DNA of 64,000 nt from WS-2 sp036507005. Its GTDB lineage: Bacteria > Eisenbacteria > RBG-16-71-46. The translations under genes were made by a program, and so were the position numbers. The notes below the pieces were generated by a model. The model did not search any database. It was not told the origin of the DNA and saw only the letters and a list, made by a program, of their open reading frames with translations. Positions 51,812-59,290 of this stretch are shown here, piece by piece. Position 1 is the stretch's first letter. Each line of letters begins with the position of its first letter. The stretch covers positions 173,030-237,029 of the forward strand of contig DASXQT010000077.1 of the NCBI GenBank assembly GCA_036507005.1, in the 5' to 3' direction.

Positions 51812-53074
51812 ATGTCCGCCGTGCCCAGCGTGCCCGAGTCGCCGTGGTGGTCCGATCCCGCGCCTGCATTCCCGGGGTTCGAGGGCGAACTCGAAGCCGA
51901 CGTCCTGATCGTCGGCGGCGGGATCGCCGGTCTCACGCTGGCGTGGACGCTGGTCGAGCAGGGGGCATCGGTGGCCCTGTTCGACGCCGGCGCGCTCGCC
52001 GGCGGGGCGAGCGGGCGCAACGCGGGATTCCTCTCGGCGCTGCCCGCCGAGTCCTACCGGGAGCAGATCGAGTTCTGGGGGCAGACCGGCGCGCGCGCGG
52101 CGCTCGAGATCGGGCGCCGCAACCACGAGCGCATCCGCCGGCTGGTCGAGTCGCTCGGGATCGACTGCGACTATCGCGCGCGCGGCAGCGTGCGCCTGGC
52201 GCGCACCGAGGCGGAGGCCGAGGAGCATCGCGACTCCGTCGCCCTGTGCGTCGCCGCCGGACTCCGCAAGCGCGAGATCCGCGTGGCCGACGCGGTGCCC
52301 GCGTACGCGGCGCCGGGCTTCGCGGCGGCCTTCCTGATCGACGAGGACGGCGAGATCCACCCGGTGCGCTTCCTGCGCGGCCTGGCGCGCGCCGCGCGCG
52401 AGCGGGGCGCATCGCTCTTCGAGCGCTCGCGGGTGGAGAGCGCCCGCTGGGTCGCGGGCTCCTGGGAGGTGCGGGTCGGGGGCGGCCGCGCGCGCGGCCG
52501 GACGCTGGCGCTCGCCACCAACGCCTGGGCGCCCGAGCTGTGCCCGGCGCTCGCCCCGGTGATCGCCCCGCGCCGCGGTCAGATGCTGGCCACGGCGCCG
52601 CTCGAGCGCGAGGTGGCGCCCCGCCCGACGACCGCCCACTACGGCTACCAGTACTGGCGCCAGACGCCGGACATGCGCCTCGTGATCGGCGGGTGGCGCG
52701 ACCTCGACCTCGACGGGGAGACCGGGTTCGACGACCGGCCGACCCCTGCGATCCAGCGCGGGATCGAGCGCGGGCTGCGCGAGCTGGTGCCGGAGGGCGC
52801 GGCGATCGAGTTCCGCTGGGCGGGCACGATGGGGTTCGCCCGCGACGGCCGGCCGCTGGTGGGCTGGCTCGACCCCGAGCATCACCTCGCGATCTGCGCC
52901 GGCTTCACCGGTCACGGCATGGGCATGGCGGCGGGCTGCACGCTCGACCTCGCCGAGCTCCTCGCGTGGAGGAAGGCGGAGGGCATCGCGACCTTCGACC
53001 CCGCGCGCTTTCCCGAGCTGCGGCACGGGCGCGAGGGCTTCGTGGCGCTGGGAGCGGGCGCCGGGGCCGAATAG
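51812..53074 (+). CDS. FAD-dependent oxidoreductase (DAO family, gamma-glutamylputrescine oxidase-like)
   Basis: A 420-residue flavoenzyme. An N-terminal tryptophan-bearing SPWWSDP segment is followed by the dinucleotide motif VLIVGGGIAGLTLAWTLVEQG (about 30-50) and GGASGRNAGFLSALP, the FAD-binding pattern of DAO enzymes such as PuuB and sarcosine oxidase. The C-terminal part has WRQTPDMRLVIGGWRD, RWAGTMGFARDGRPLVG and GFTGHGMGMAAGCTLDLAELL. It should oxidise a secondary amine or amino acid with O2 or a quinone; the substrate is unknown. The ATG at 51812 is preferred to the frame opening at 51749. No pathway partners adjoin. Confidence 0.9.
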   Translation: MSAVPSVPESPWWSDPAPAFPGFEGELEADVLIVGGGIAGLTLAWTLVEQGASVALFDAGALAGGASGRNAGFLSALPAESYREQIEFWGQTGARAALEIGRRNHERIRRLVESLGIDCDYRARGSVRLARTEAEAEEHRDSVALCVAAGLRKREIRVADAVPAYAAPGFAAAFLIDEDGEIHPVRFLRGLARAARERGASLFERSRVESARWVAGSWEVRVGGGRARGRTLALATNAWAPELCPALAPVIAPRRGQMLATAPLEREVAPRPTTAHYGYQYWRQTPDMRLVIGGWRDLDLDGETGFDDRPTPAIQRGIERGLRELVPEGAAIEFRWAGTMGFARDGRPLVGWLDPEHHLAICAGFTGHGMGMAAGCTLDLAELLAWRKAEGIATFDPARFPELRHGREGFVALGAGAGAE

Positions 53075-53112
53075 CACGTGCGCCGCGCTGGCTCCCTCCC
53101 GCGGCGCCCGGG

Positions 53113-53118
53113 TATACT
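53113..53118 (+). promoter_or_regulatory. TATACT -10-like box upstream of the aldolase gene
   Basis: TATACT lies 78 bases before the ATG at 53196, in a 121-base gap between the oxidase and aldolase genes. The -35 region is weak (CTGGCT with 19-base spacing). Confidence 0.4.
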
Positions 53119-53195
53119 GGACGCGGTCCGTCATCCCGTCACCATCCCCCCCCGCGCCGCGCCCTTTCGCGTGCCCGAGGAGACCGGGAGATCCC

Positions 53196-54590
53196 ATGGA
53201 ACTACGCAATCTCGATGAAGTTCGCCATGCCGCAGCCGCGCTCGCGACCGGCAGCGGCGAGGCCCTCGACCGCCTGGCGTGGACCGGCGTGTTCGGCGCC
53301 GCCGAGCCGCGCGTGGCGGCGCGCGCCGCGGTGTTCGAGCAGGCGCGCTCGGCCGGCGTCTATCCCGCCTCGATCCACGCGCTCTACGTGGCGCGCGGCC
53401 GCGGCGAGGCGCCGGCCGGCTTCACCGTGCCCGCGATCAACATCCGCGGCCTGGCCTACGACACCGCACGTGCGCTCTTCCGCGCCCGCCGGGCCCTCGA
53501 CGCCGGCGCCGTGATCTGCGAGATCGCGCGCTCCGAGATCAGCTACACCGACCAGCGCCCCGGCGAGTACGCGTTCGTGGTGCTGTGCGCGGCGCTGCGC
53601 GAGGGATGGCGCGGGCCGCTGTTCATCCAGGGCGACCACTTCCAGGTGAACGCCAAGAAGTACGCGGGCGATCCGAAGGGGGAGCTCGAGGCGGTGCGCG
53701 ACCTGACCGCCGAGGCGATCCAGGCTGGTTTCTACAACATCGACGTCGACACCTCGACGCTCGTGGACCTGTCGAAGCCGGGGCTCGAGGCCCAGCAGGG
53801 CGCGAACGGCGGGCGCTGCGCGGAGCTGACGACGTTCATCCGCGCGCGCGAGCCCCAGGGCGTCACGATCTCGGTCGGCGGCGAGATCGGCGAGGTCGGC
53901 GGAAAGAACTCGACGCCCGAGGAGCTCACGGCGTTCATGAAGGTCTACCTCGAGGCGCTCGCGAAGACCGCGCCCGGGGCGGCGGGGATCAGCAAGATCT
54001 CGATCCAGACCGGCACCTCGCACGGCGGCGTGCCGCTCCCCGACGGGCGGATCGCCCAGGTCCAGATCGACTTCGACGCCCTGGAGAAGTGCTCGGAGCT
54101 GGCGCTCCGCAAGTACGGCATGGCGGGCGCGGTCCAGCACGGCGCCTCCACGCTCCCGCCCGAGCTGTTCGACCGCTTCCCCCGGCTCGGGGCGTGCGAG
54201 ATCCATCTCGCCACCGAGTTCCAGAACATGCTGTTCGACCACCCGAGCTTCCCTGCGGATCTCAAGCGCGACATCTACGAGCGGCTCCGCACCGTGGCGG
54301 CCGACGAGCGCAAGGCGAGCGACACCGACGAGCAGTTCTTCTACAAGACCCGCAAGAAGGCCCTCGGGCTCTACAAGCGCGAGCTGTGGGGCCTGCCGCT
54401 CGCGACCCGCGCCGCGATCGGGGCCGCGCTCGAGGAGAAGTTCCGCTTCCTGCTCCAGAAGCTGGCGGTGGGCGGCACGCGCGCGCTGGCCGAGCGCCAC
54501 GCCCCGTTCGTGCCGGGATCGTTCCCGGCGGCGGGCCCGGCGGTCGCGGCGGCGAAGGGACACGAGGACGTGCGCGGGCTCTCGGACTGA
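53196..54590 (+). CDS. Class II fructose-1,6-bisphosphate aldolase (long form)
   Basis: A 464-residue zinc aldolase, longer than the usual 280-360. Core motifs are FTVPAINIRGLAYDTARALF, PLFIQGDHFQVN (metal and catalytic Asp-His), IDVDTSTLVD, VGGEIGEVGGKNSTPEEL, IQTGTSHGGVPL (phosphate and metal His) and AVQHGAST. It interconverts fructose-1,6-bisphosphate with triose phosphates in glycolysis/gluconeogenesis; a tagatose-bisphosphate role cannot be excluded. The C-terminal ~110 residues (DERKASDTDEQFFYKTRKKALG...) are an extension seen in some deep-branching bacteria. It is followed by an NTF2-like gene and then fructose-1,6-bisphosphatase, fitting a gluconeogenic unit. Confidence 0.9.
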   Translation: MELRNLDEVRHAAAALATGSGEALDRLAWTGVFGAAEPRVAARAAVFEQARSAGVYPASIHALYVARGRGEAPAGFTVPAINIRGLAYDTARALFRARRALDAGAVICEIARSEISYTDQRPGEYAFVVLCAALREGWRGPLFIQGDHFQVNAKKYAGDPKGELEAVRDLTAEAIQAGFYNIDVDTSTLVDLSKPGLEAQQGANGGRCAELTTFIRAREPQGVTISVGGEIGEVGGKNSTPEELTAFMKVYLEALAKTAPGAAGISKISIQTGTSHGGVPLPDGRIAQVQIDFDALEKCSELALRKYGMAGAVQHGASTLPPELFDRFPRLGACEIHLATEFQNMLFDHPSFPADLKRDIYERLRTVAADERKASDTDEQFFYKTRKKALGLYKRELWGLPLATRAAIGAALEEKFRFLLQKLAVGGTRALAERHAPFVPGSFPAAGPAVAAAKGHEDVRGLSD

Positions 54591-54630
54591 CGCTTCCGCC
54601 CGCCAACAAACCGGTAAGAGGGGAGGAACC

Positions 54631-55104
54631 ATGTACTTGGTCATGTTGTTGGTTCTAGTCGCGCTGACCGCCACGGCACCGGCAACCAAAACCCCCGCCG
54701 CGAATCCCCGGGCCGAGGTCCAAGCTTTCGTTCAACGCTTCTTCAAGACCTTGAACGCAGGCGACCCCACGGCGCTGATGGAGTTGTACGCCCGTGTCCC
54801 GGAGGTCGCCAGCATCGACGACGGGGAAGTCGCCAAGGGGTGGGACGAAATCAGCAAAGGCGCAGACGCTTTGCTGGGGCACGAGGGCGCCTATCACGCG
54901 GCGCCGGGGGTGATCCAGGTGGTGACGCTAGGGGACACCTACGCGATCGCCTACGCCTCCGCGACGGTGACCGAGAAGGATGGCGATCAGAGCACGACCA
55001 CTCCGGGAGCCTTCACCCTGATCGTGAAGAAGTCGCCCGGCGGCTGGACAATCCTCCACGAACACTACAGCACGAAGCCCGCCGAGAGCCCCGAGGGAGA
55101 GTAG
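54631..55104 (+). CDS. Exported NTF2/SnoaL-like (DUF4440-type) protein
   Basis: A 157-residue protein with a short signal segment (MLLVLVALTATAPAT), then an NTF2-like alpha+beta cone: AEVQAFVQRFFKTLNAGDPTALMELYA, KGWDEISKGADALLG, VVTLGDTYAIAYASATVTEK, and GAFTLIVKKSPGGWTILHEHYS. Such proteins bind or convert small ligands, but the exact role is unknown. A GGGGAGGAA ribosome-binding site supports the ATG at 54631. It sits between aldolase and fructose bisphosphatase (40 and 27 bases). Its base composition is visibly less GC-rich than the genes around it, suggesting a later insertion. Confidence 0.8.
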   Translation: MYLVMLLVLVALTATAPATKTPAANPRAEVQAFVQRFFKTLNAGDPTALMELYARVPEVASIDDGEVAKGWDEISKGADALLGHEGAYHAAPGVIQVVTLGDTYAIAYASATVTEKDGDQSTTTPGAFTLIVKKSPGGWTILHEHYSTKPAESPEGE

Positions 55105-55131
55105 GCTTCCTCCCTCCTCTCGAGAATCCCC

Positions 55132-56184
55132 ATGCCCGGTCGCGCGCTGACCCTCTCGCAGTTCCTCCTCCAGCAGGAGCGCCTCCACCCCCAGGCGACC
55201 GGCGAGTTCACCAGCCTCCTGAGCGACATCGCGCTCGCGGCCAAGATGATCAACCGCGAGGTGGTCCGGGCCGGGCTGGTGGACATCCTGGGCTACACCG
55301 GCGGCCAGAACGTGCACGGCGAGAAGGTCCAGAAGCTCGACCGCTTCGCCCACGAGACCATCTACCGCGTGCTGGGCGCGACCGGGCAGCTCGCGGTGCT
55401 GGCCTCGGAAGAGGACGAGGACGTGATCCCGGTGCCCCCCGGCCAGCCGGTCGGGAAGTACGTGGTGAACTTCGACCCGCTCGACGGCTCGTCGAACATC
55501 AACGCCAACGTCAACATCGGGACCATCTTCTCGGTGCTGCCGCGCGTGACCGAGGGCGGCGGCGGCGCGCTCGCCGACTGTCTCCAGCCCGGCCACCGCC
55601 AGCTGTGCGCCGGATACGTGATGTATGGCTCGAGCACCATGCTGGTCTACACCGCGGGCGCAGGCGTGCACGGCTTCACCTTCGAGCCCAGCGTCGGCGA
55701 GTTCCTGCTCTCGAACCCCGACATCCGCACGCCCAAGCGCGGCCGCATCTACAGCGTGAACGAGGGGAACTACTTCAAGTGGTCGGACGGCGTGAAGCGC
55801 TACGTGGACTGGGTCAAGATGGAGGATTCACCCACCGGCCGGCCGTACAGCGCGCGCTACGTCGGGTCGCTGGTGGCGGACTTCCATCGCAACCTGCTCT
55901 ACGGCGGGATCTTCCTCTACCCCGGCGACCGCAGGAACGCGAAGGGCAAGCTGCGCGTGCTCTACGAGGCGGCGCCGCTGGCGTTCATCGCCGAGCGCGC
56001 GGGCGGGGCGGCGAGCGACGGCGAGCGCCGCATCCTCGACATCGTGCCGGAGTCGCTCCACGAGCGCACCCCGCTCTTCCTCGGCAGCCCCGACGACGTG
56101 CGCGAGTGCGAGGAGTTCGTCCAGGGCCGCCACCCGGCGATCGTGACGGACCGGCGAGGCGCCAAGAGGGGCGCCGAGCTCTAG
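55132..56184 (+). CDS. fbp: Class I fructose-1,6-bisphosphatase
   Basis: A 350-residue enzyme removing the 1-phosphate of fructose-1,6-bisphosphate in gluconeogenesis or the Calvin cycle. It shows the FBPase pattern: LLSDIALAAKMINREV, GQNVHGEKVQKLD, ASEEDEDVI, the metal motif NFDPLDGSSNINANVNIGTIF, GYVMYGSSTMLVYTAG, SVNEGNYFKW, and RYVGSLVADFHRNLLYGGIFLYP, with the acidic metal ligands in place. Length is normal for class I. It is next to class II aldolase, the preceding step, on the same strand. The stop is one base from the convergent arsC stop. Confidence 0.96.
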   Translation: MPGRALTLSQFLLQQERLHPQATGEFTSLLSDIALAAKMINREVVRAGLVDILGYTGGQNVHGEKVQKLDRFAHETIYRVLGATGQLAVLASEEDEDVIPVPPGQPVGKYVVNFDPLDGSSNINANVNIGTIFSVLPRVTEGGGGALADCLQPGHRQLCAGYVMYGSSTMLVYTAGAGVHGFTFEPSVGEFLLSNPDIRTPKRGRIYSVNEGNYFKWSDGVKRYVDWVKMEDSPTGRPYSARYVGSLVADFHRNLLYGGIFLYPGDRRNAKGKLRVLYEAAPLAFIAERAGGAASDGERRILDIVPESLHERTPLFLGSPDDVRECEEFVQGRHPAIVTDRRGAKRGAEL

Positions 56185-56185
56185 G

Positions 56186-56635
56186 TTACCGCGCGCGGGG
56201 CCAGAGGGACGAGATCCGCCACCGGATCTCGTCGCGCGCCTCGCGGAACGCGCCCAGGCGCTCGGGCTCGGGGACAGCGGCCGGGTCGGGAAGCGCCCAG
56301 TGCAGGCGCCGCACCTCGGTGGCGAGCACCGGGCAGGCCTCGCTCGCCTCGCCGCACAGCGTGACCACCGTGTCCGCGTCGCGCCACGGCACCTGGTCGA
56401 GGCCCTTGGAGCTCTGGCTGGAGATGTCGATGCCCGCCTCGTTCATCACCTGGATCGCGACCGGGTGCACCTGGGACGGCTCGGTCCCGGCGCTCCAGAC
56501 GTCGGTGCCCTGCGGGGCCATCGCCCGGGCCAGGCCCTCGGCGATCTGGCTGCGGGCGGAGTTCCGCCAGCACAGGAACACCACGCGGCGCGGCGGGTTG
56601 GTGATGAACGGGGCCGGGTGCCGGGTCTCGGCCAT
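56186..56635 (-). CDS. arsC: Arsenate reductase ArsC, low-molecular-weight phosphatase (thioredoxin-coupled) type
   Basis: A 149-residue protein with the LMW-phosphatase P-loop C22-W-R-N-S-A-R28 and the redox pair C94 and C101 in VVTLCGEASEACPV. These are the three cysteines needed for thioredoxin-linked arsenate reduction to arsenite. The P-loop reads CWRNSARS rather than the usual CTGNSARS, so Trp-Arg replaces Thr-Gly; activity is probably kept because Cys and Arg are present. No arsB, acr3 or arsR is adjacent, so export depends on genes elsewhere. It is divergent from the ECF sigma gene. Confidence 0.88.
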   Translation of the reverse strand: MAETRHPAPFITNPPRRVVFLCWRNSARSQIAEGLARAMAPQGTDVWSAGTEPSQVHPVAIQVMNEAGIDISSQSSKGLDQVPWRDADTVVTLCGEASEACPVLATEVRRLHWALPDPAAVPEPERLGAFREARDEIRWRISSLWPRAR

Positions 56636-56679
56636 GGAACGGGCCTCCAGGGGTGCGACCGGGGGCGCGAGCGGCCGCT

Positions 56680-56706
56680 GGAACCCCGGCGGGCCGCCAC
56701 CGTATC
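56680..56706 (+). promoter_or_regulatory. Candidate ECF-type promoter upstream of the sigma factor gene
   Basis: GGAAC at 56680-56684, a 16-base spacer, then CGTATC at 56701-56706. This matches the common ECF layout (GGAAC, N16-17, CGT). It is about 60 bases before the ATG at 56767, preceded by a perfect AGGAGGTGA. Autoregulation is the natural inference. Confidence 0.65.
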
Positions 56707-56766
56707 TCCCCCATCTTCAGAGCACAACCCAACCTTCCCGGCGTTTCGGCACACTCAGGAGGTGAC

Positions 56767-57327
56767 ATGAGGCGGATGCCGCTCTCATCCGTGGACGACC
56801 GGAGCCTGGCCGATGCGGTGTCGGGCTCGGGCGACGAGCGGGCCTTCCGAGAGCTGTACCGGCGCCACACCCCGGCGCTGTACCAGCTCGTGCTGCGCAT
56901 GCTGGGCGGCATGACCGCCGACGCCGAGGACGTCGTGCAGGAGACGTGGATTCGCGCGGTGCGCCAGCTCACGAAGTTCCGCTGGGAGTCGAGCCTCAGG
57001 ACCTGGGTCTCGGCGATCGGGCTCAATCTGGCGCGGGAGACCCTGCGCCGCCGGGCGCGGACGCGCACCGAGGAGCTCGACAAGCGACTCGAGCTGCGCG
57101 TGGCGCCGGTGCGGGACGGCGAGCGCATCGACCTCGAGCGCGCGATCGCGCGGCTGCCCAACGGCTACCGCACGGTGCTCGTGCTCCACGACGTCGAGGG
57201 GTACACCCACGAGGAGATCAGCCGGCAGCTCCAGATCGCCGTGGGCACGTCGAAGAGCCAGCTCTTCGACGCGCGCCGCGCGGTCCGCAGCCTGCTTCAA
57301 TCGCGTTCGGAGGCCAGCCATGCATGA
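56767..57327 (+). CDS. ECF-family RNA polymerase sigma factor
   Basis: A 186-residue extracytoplasmic-function sigma factor. Region 2 reads AFRELYRRHTPALYQLVLRMLG...AEDVVQETWIRAVRQL with core-binding and -10-recognition residues, and KFRWESSLRTWVSAIGLNLARETLRR ends region 2. Region 4 is RLPNGYRTVLVLHDVEGYTHEEISRQLQIAVGTSKSQLFDARRAVRSLL. The ATG at 56767 follows a near-perfect AGGAGGTGA. Its last 8 bases overlap the next gene, a membrane protein that may be its anti-sigma factor, and a double-PDZ protein follows. A GGAAC-N16-CGTATC promoter lies upstream. Confidence 0.95.
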   Translation: MRRMPLSSVDDRSLADAVSGSGDERAFRELYRRHTPALYQLVLRMLGGMTADAEDVVQETWIRAVRQLTKFRWESSLRTWVSAIGLNLARETLRRRARTRTEELDKRLELRVAPVRDGERIDLERAIARLPNGYRTVLVLHDVEGYTHEEISRQLQIAVGTSKSQLFDARRAVRSLLQSRSEASHA

Positions 57328-57874
57328 CCAAGACGAACTGACGCCCGAGGAGCGGGCGGCGCTCGAGTCCCTGCCGCGGGAGCGTGAGCCGGAGCGCCCG
57401 CTCGAGGAGCGCATCGTGCGAGCGCTTCGCGCCCAGGGGCTGCTCGCGCCCCCCGTGCCGTTCCGGCTCGTGCCGCCCGCCATGGCCTGGCTCGCGGCGG
57501 CCGCGGCCCTGGTGGTGGTGTTCGCCGGCGGCATGGGGCTCGGAGCCTGGCTCGAGGCCCGGCACACGACGCAGGTGGTGCTCGACATGCATCAGCGCGA
57601 CGCCGCGGCCGCCGCGGCGCTGGTCCAGCGCACCGGCTCGGCCTACGTCTCGGCGCTCTCGGCGCTGGCGTCGTTCAGCGGGCGCGCCCGCCCGCAGGAG
57701 CTCCAGTCCGGCCGCGAGGCCGCGGTGAGCGCGCTCCAGGCCGCCGCGAACCAGACCGTGCGGCTGGTGCCCGAGGAGCCGATCGCGGTGGACATCCTGC
57801 AGGGCATGGCGCGCGCCGCGCGCGGCGACACGCTGGAGGCCGCGGCCGAGCCGCGGCGCGTGGTGTGGTTCTGA
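57320..57874 (+). CDS. Single-pass membrane protein, putative anti-sigma factor
   Basis: A 184-residue protein with an acidic cytoplasmic N-terminus (~55 residues), one transmembrane helix at about 55-80 (MAWLAAAAALVVVFAGGMGLGAWL), and an Ala-rich helical periplasmic part. It overlaps the sigma gene by 8 bases, the usual arrangement of sigma/anti-sigma pairs. However, the zinc-finger motif HxxxCxxC is absent and no cysteine is visible, so it is not a canonical ZAS anti-sigma factor. The N-terminal helices (ELTPEERAALESLPREREPE) could still bind the sigma factor. Function is inferred from context. Confidence 0.7.
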   Translation: MHDQDELTPEERAALESLPREREPERPLEERIVRALRAQGLLAPPVPFRLVPPAMAWLAAAAALVVVFAGGMGLGAWLEARHTTQVVLDMHQRDAAAAAALVQRTGSAYVSALSALASFSGRARPQELQSGREAAVSALQAAANQTVRLVPEEPIAVDILQGMARAARGDTLEAAAEPRRVVWF

Positions 57875-57903
57875 TCCGGGCGCGCGGAGTAAGGAGTGAT
57901 GCG

Positions 57904-59214
57904 ATGAGACTCACGACGGGGATCGCGCGGGCGACGCTGCTGCTCCTGCTCGGCCTCGCGCCCGCGGCAGCGGCGCGCGGCGGCGAGAAGGGGCCGTGCA
58001 ACGGGAACGCGCCGCGCGTCGGGGACCTGGGCATCGTCTGGGTGGACTGCAACTGCAGCTACGATGCCCGCTCGCGCACGACCGACGGGCGGAACATCCT
58101 GATCCGCCGATGGGAGTTCCGCTCCGAGCCGCGGGTGGGCGAGATCCGCGAGGACGGCCCGGCGGAGGGCAAGCTGCGCGAAGGCGACGTGCTCACCGCG
58201 ATCGACGGCGTGCTGATCACCACGCGCGCGGGCTCGCGCCGCATCACGAGCCTCGAGCCCGGGACCGCGGTCACGCTCACGGTTCGTCGCGACGGGCGCG
58301 AGTTCCCGGTGCGCATCGTCGCCGACGCCGCGTGCCTGGATCAGGCCCTGTCGCCCGCGCCCGAGCCACCGACCCCGCCCGCGCCCCCCGCACCGCCGGC
58401 GAGGCCGCAACGTTACCGCTACTGGGTGCCGGCGACACCTGCGACGCCTGCGACGCCGGCCACACCTGCGACGCCGGCCACTCCCGCGACGCCCGCGACG
58501 CCCGCAACGCCCGCAACGCCCGCAGTGCCCGCCGCGCCCGCGCCGCCGGCGTTCGCCGAGGGCCGGCCGCAGGACGTCCTTCCCCGCGGCTGGAACGGCT
58601 TCGGGCTCATCTGCCACGACTGCGGGAGCCTCGACGGCGACCCGGGCGAGGCGGCGGCGTGGGAGTTCGGAACGCTGCCCGAGATCTACTTCGTGGATCC
58701 CGAGAGCCCGGCGGCGCGCGCCGGGTTCCAGATCGGGGACGTGCTCACGCACATCGACGGCGTGTCGCTGCTCACGCCCGAGGGCGGGCGCCGCTTCGGC
58801 GCGATCGCGCCCGGCCAGACGGTGCGCTGGACCTACCGCCGCGGCGGGCGCGTCCTCACGTCGACCCTCGTCACCGTGCCGCGTCCCGGCGAGCGACCGG
58901 CTCCTTTCGCCCATCTCTCGGAGAGGCTGCGCGCGCTCAGCGAGCGCCGCGACGCCGAGCACATGGGCGAGGAGATGAGGCGCATGGCGCGCGAGATGGA
59001 GCGCGCCAGCTCGAGGATCGCGGGGCGCGAGATCACGCGCAAGCGCCTGCGCTACGCCGGCATGGTGGGCGGCTCGGAGGTCGTGGTGCGCGGCCTCGAC
59101 AACGTCGTGGTGGACGACAGCGGCGAGGAGATCGTGATCACCACCCGCGACGCGACGATCAGGATCCGCGTCGCCGCGGTCCCGGCGGCGAGCCCCGCAC
59201 CCAAGCCGCGGTAG
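57904..59214 (+). CDS. Exported protein with two PDZ domains and a (Ala-Thr-Pro)10 linker
   Basis: A 436-residue protein: signal peptide (ATLLLLLGLAPAAAARG), PDZ-like domain 1 (about 40-125; VGEIREDGPAEGKLREGDVLTAIDGVLI), an Ala-Thr-Pro repeat linker, and PDZ domain 2 (about 230-320; PEIYFVDPESPAARAGFQIGDVLTHIDGVSLL). A charged helical region follows, then a C-terminal tail. No protease domain is present. Each PDZ is preceded by a cysteine pair (VDCNC and CHDC) and a WEF element, so the whole unit is duplicated. It sits third in the ECF sigma operon, 29 bases after the putative anti-sigma gene. The ATG at 57904 has AAGGAG upstream. It may sense misfolded or C-terminally exposed proteins; inference. 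Confidence 0.85.
   Translation: MRLTTGIARATLLLLLGLAPAAAARGGEKGPCNGNAPRVGDLGIVWVDCNCSYDARSRTTDGRNILIRRWEFRSEPRVGEIREDGPAEGKLREGDVLTAIDGVLITTRAGSRRITSLEPGTAVTLTVRRDGREFPVRIVADAACLDQALSPAPEPPTPPAPPAPPARPQRYRYWVPATPATPATPATPATPATPATPATPATPATPAVPAAPAPPAFAEGRPQDVLPRGWNGFGLICHDCGSLDGDPGEAAAWEFGTLPEIYFVDPESPAARAGFQIGDVLTHIDGVSLLTPEGGRRFGAIAPGQTVRWTYRRGGRVLTSTLVTVPRPGERPAPFAHLSERLRALSERRDAEHMGEEMRRMAREMERASSRIAGREITRKRLRYAGMVGGSEVVVRGLDNVVVDDSGEEIVITTRDATIRIRVAAVPAASPAPKPR
58432..58521 (+). repeat. Ten tandem 9-bp repeats encoding (Ala-Thr-Pro)10
   Basis: Ten in-frame units of GC(G/C/A)-AC(A/G/T)-CC(T/G/C) run through the linker between the two PDZ domains, followed by degenerate AVP and AAP units. 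Third-position differences show the array is not freshly expanded. Copy number may vary between strains, changing linker length. Confidence 0.9.
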
Positions 59215-59290
59215 ACCGGGGAGCGCGGCCTCGCTCGCGGCCGCGTCCGGCCGCCCTGGAGCGGCCGTGCGCACCCGCGCCCAACCCTCG

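Noticed and set aside
58432..58530. Short tandem array as a possible CRISPR or satellite
   Set aside because: Units are 9 bp, in frame, and encode Ala-Thr-Pro. There are no spacers and no cas genes in the window.
59215..59290. GC-rich inverted repeat between the PDZ gene and hydrolase as a terminator
   Set aside because: GCGGCC-type symmetry is common here and there is no T-tract on either strand. Both genes converge, so a bidirectional terminator is possible but unsupported.
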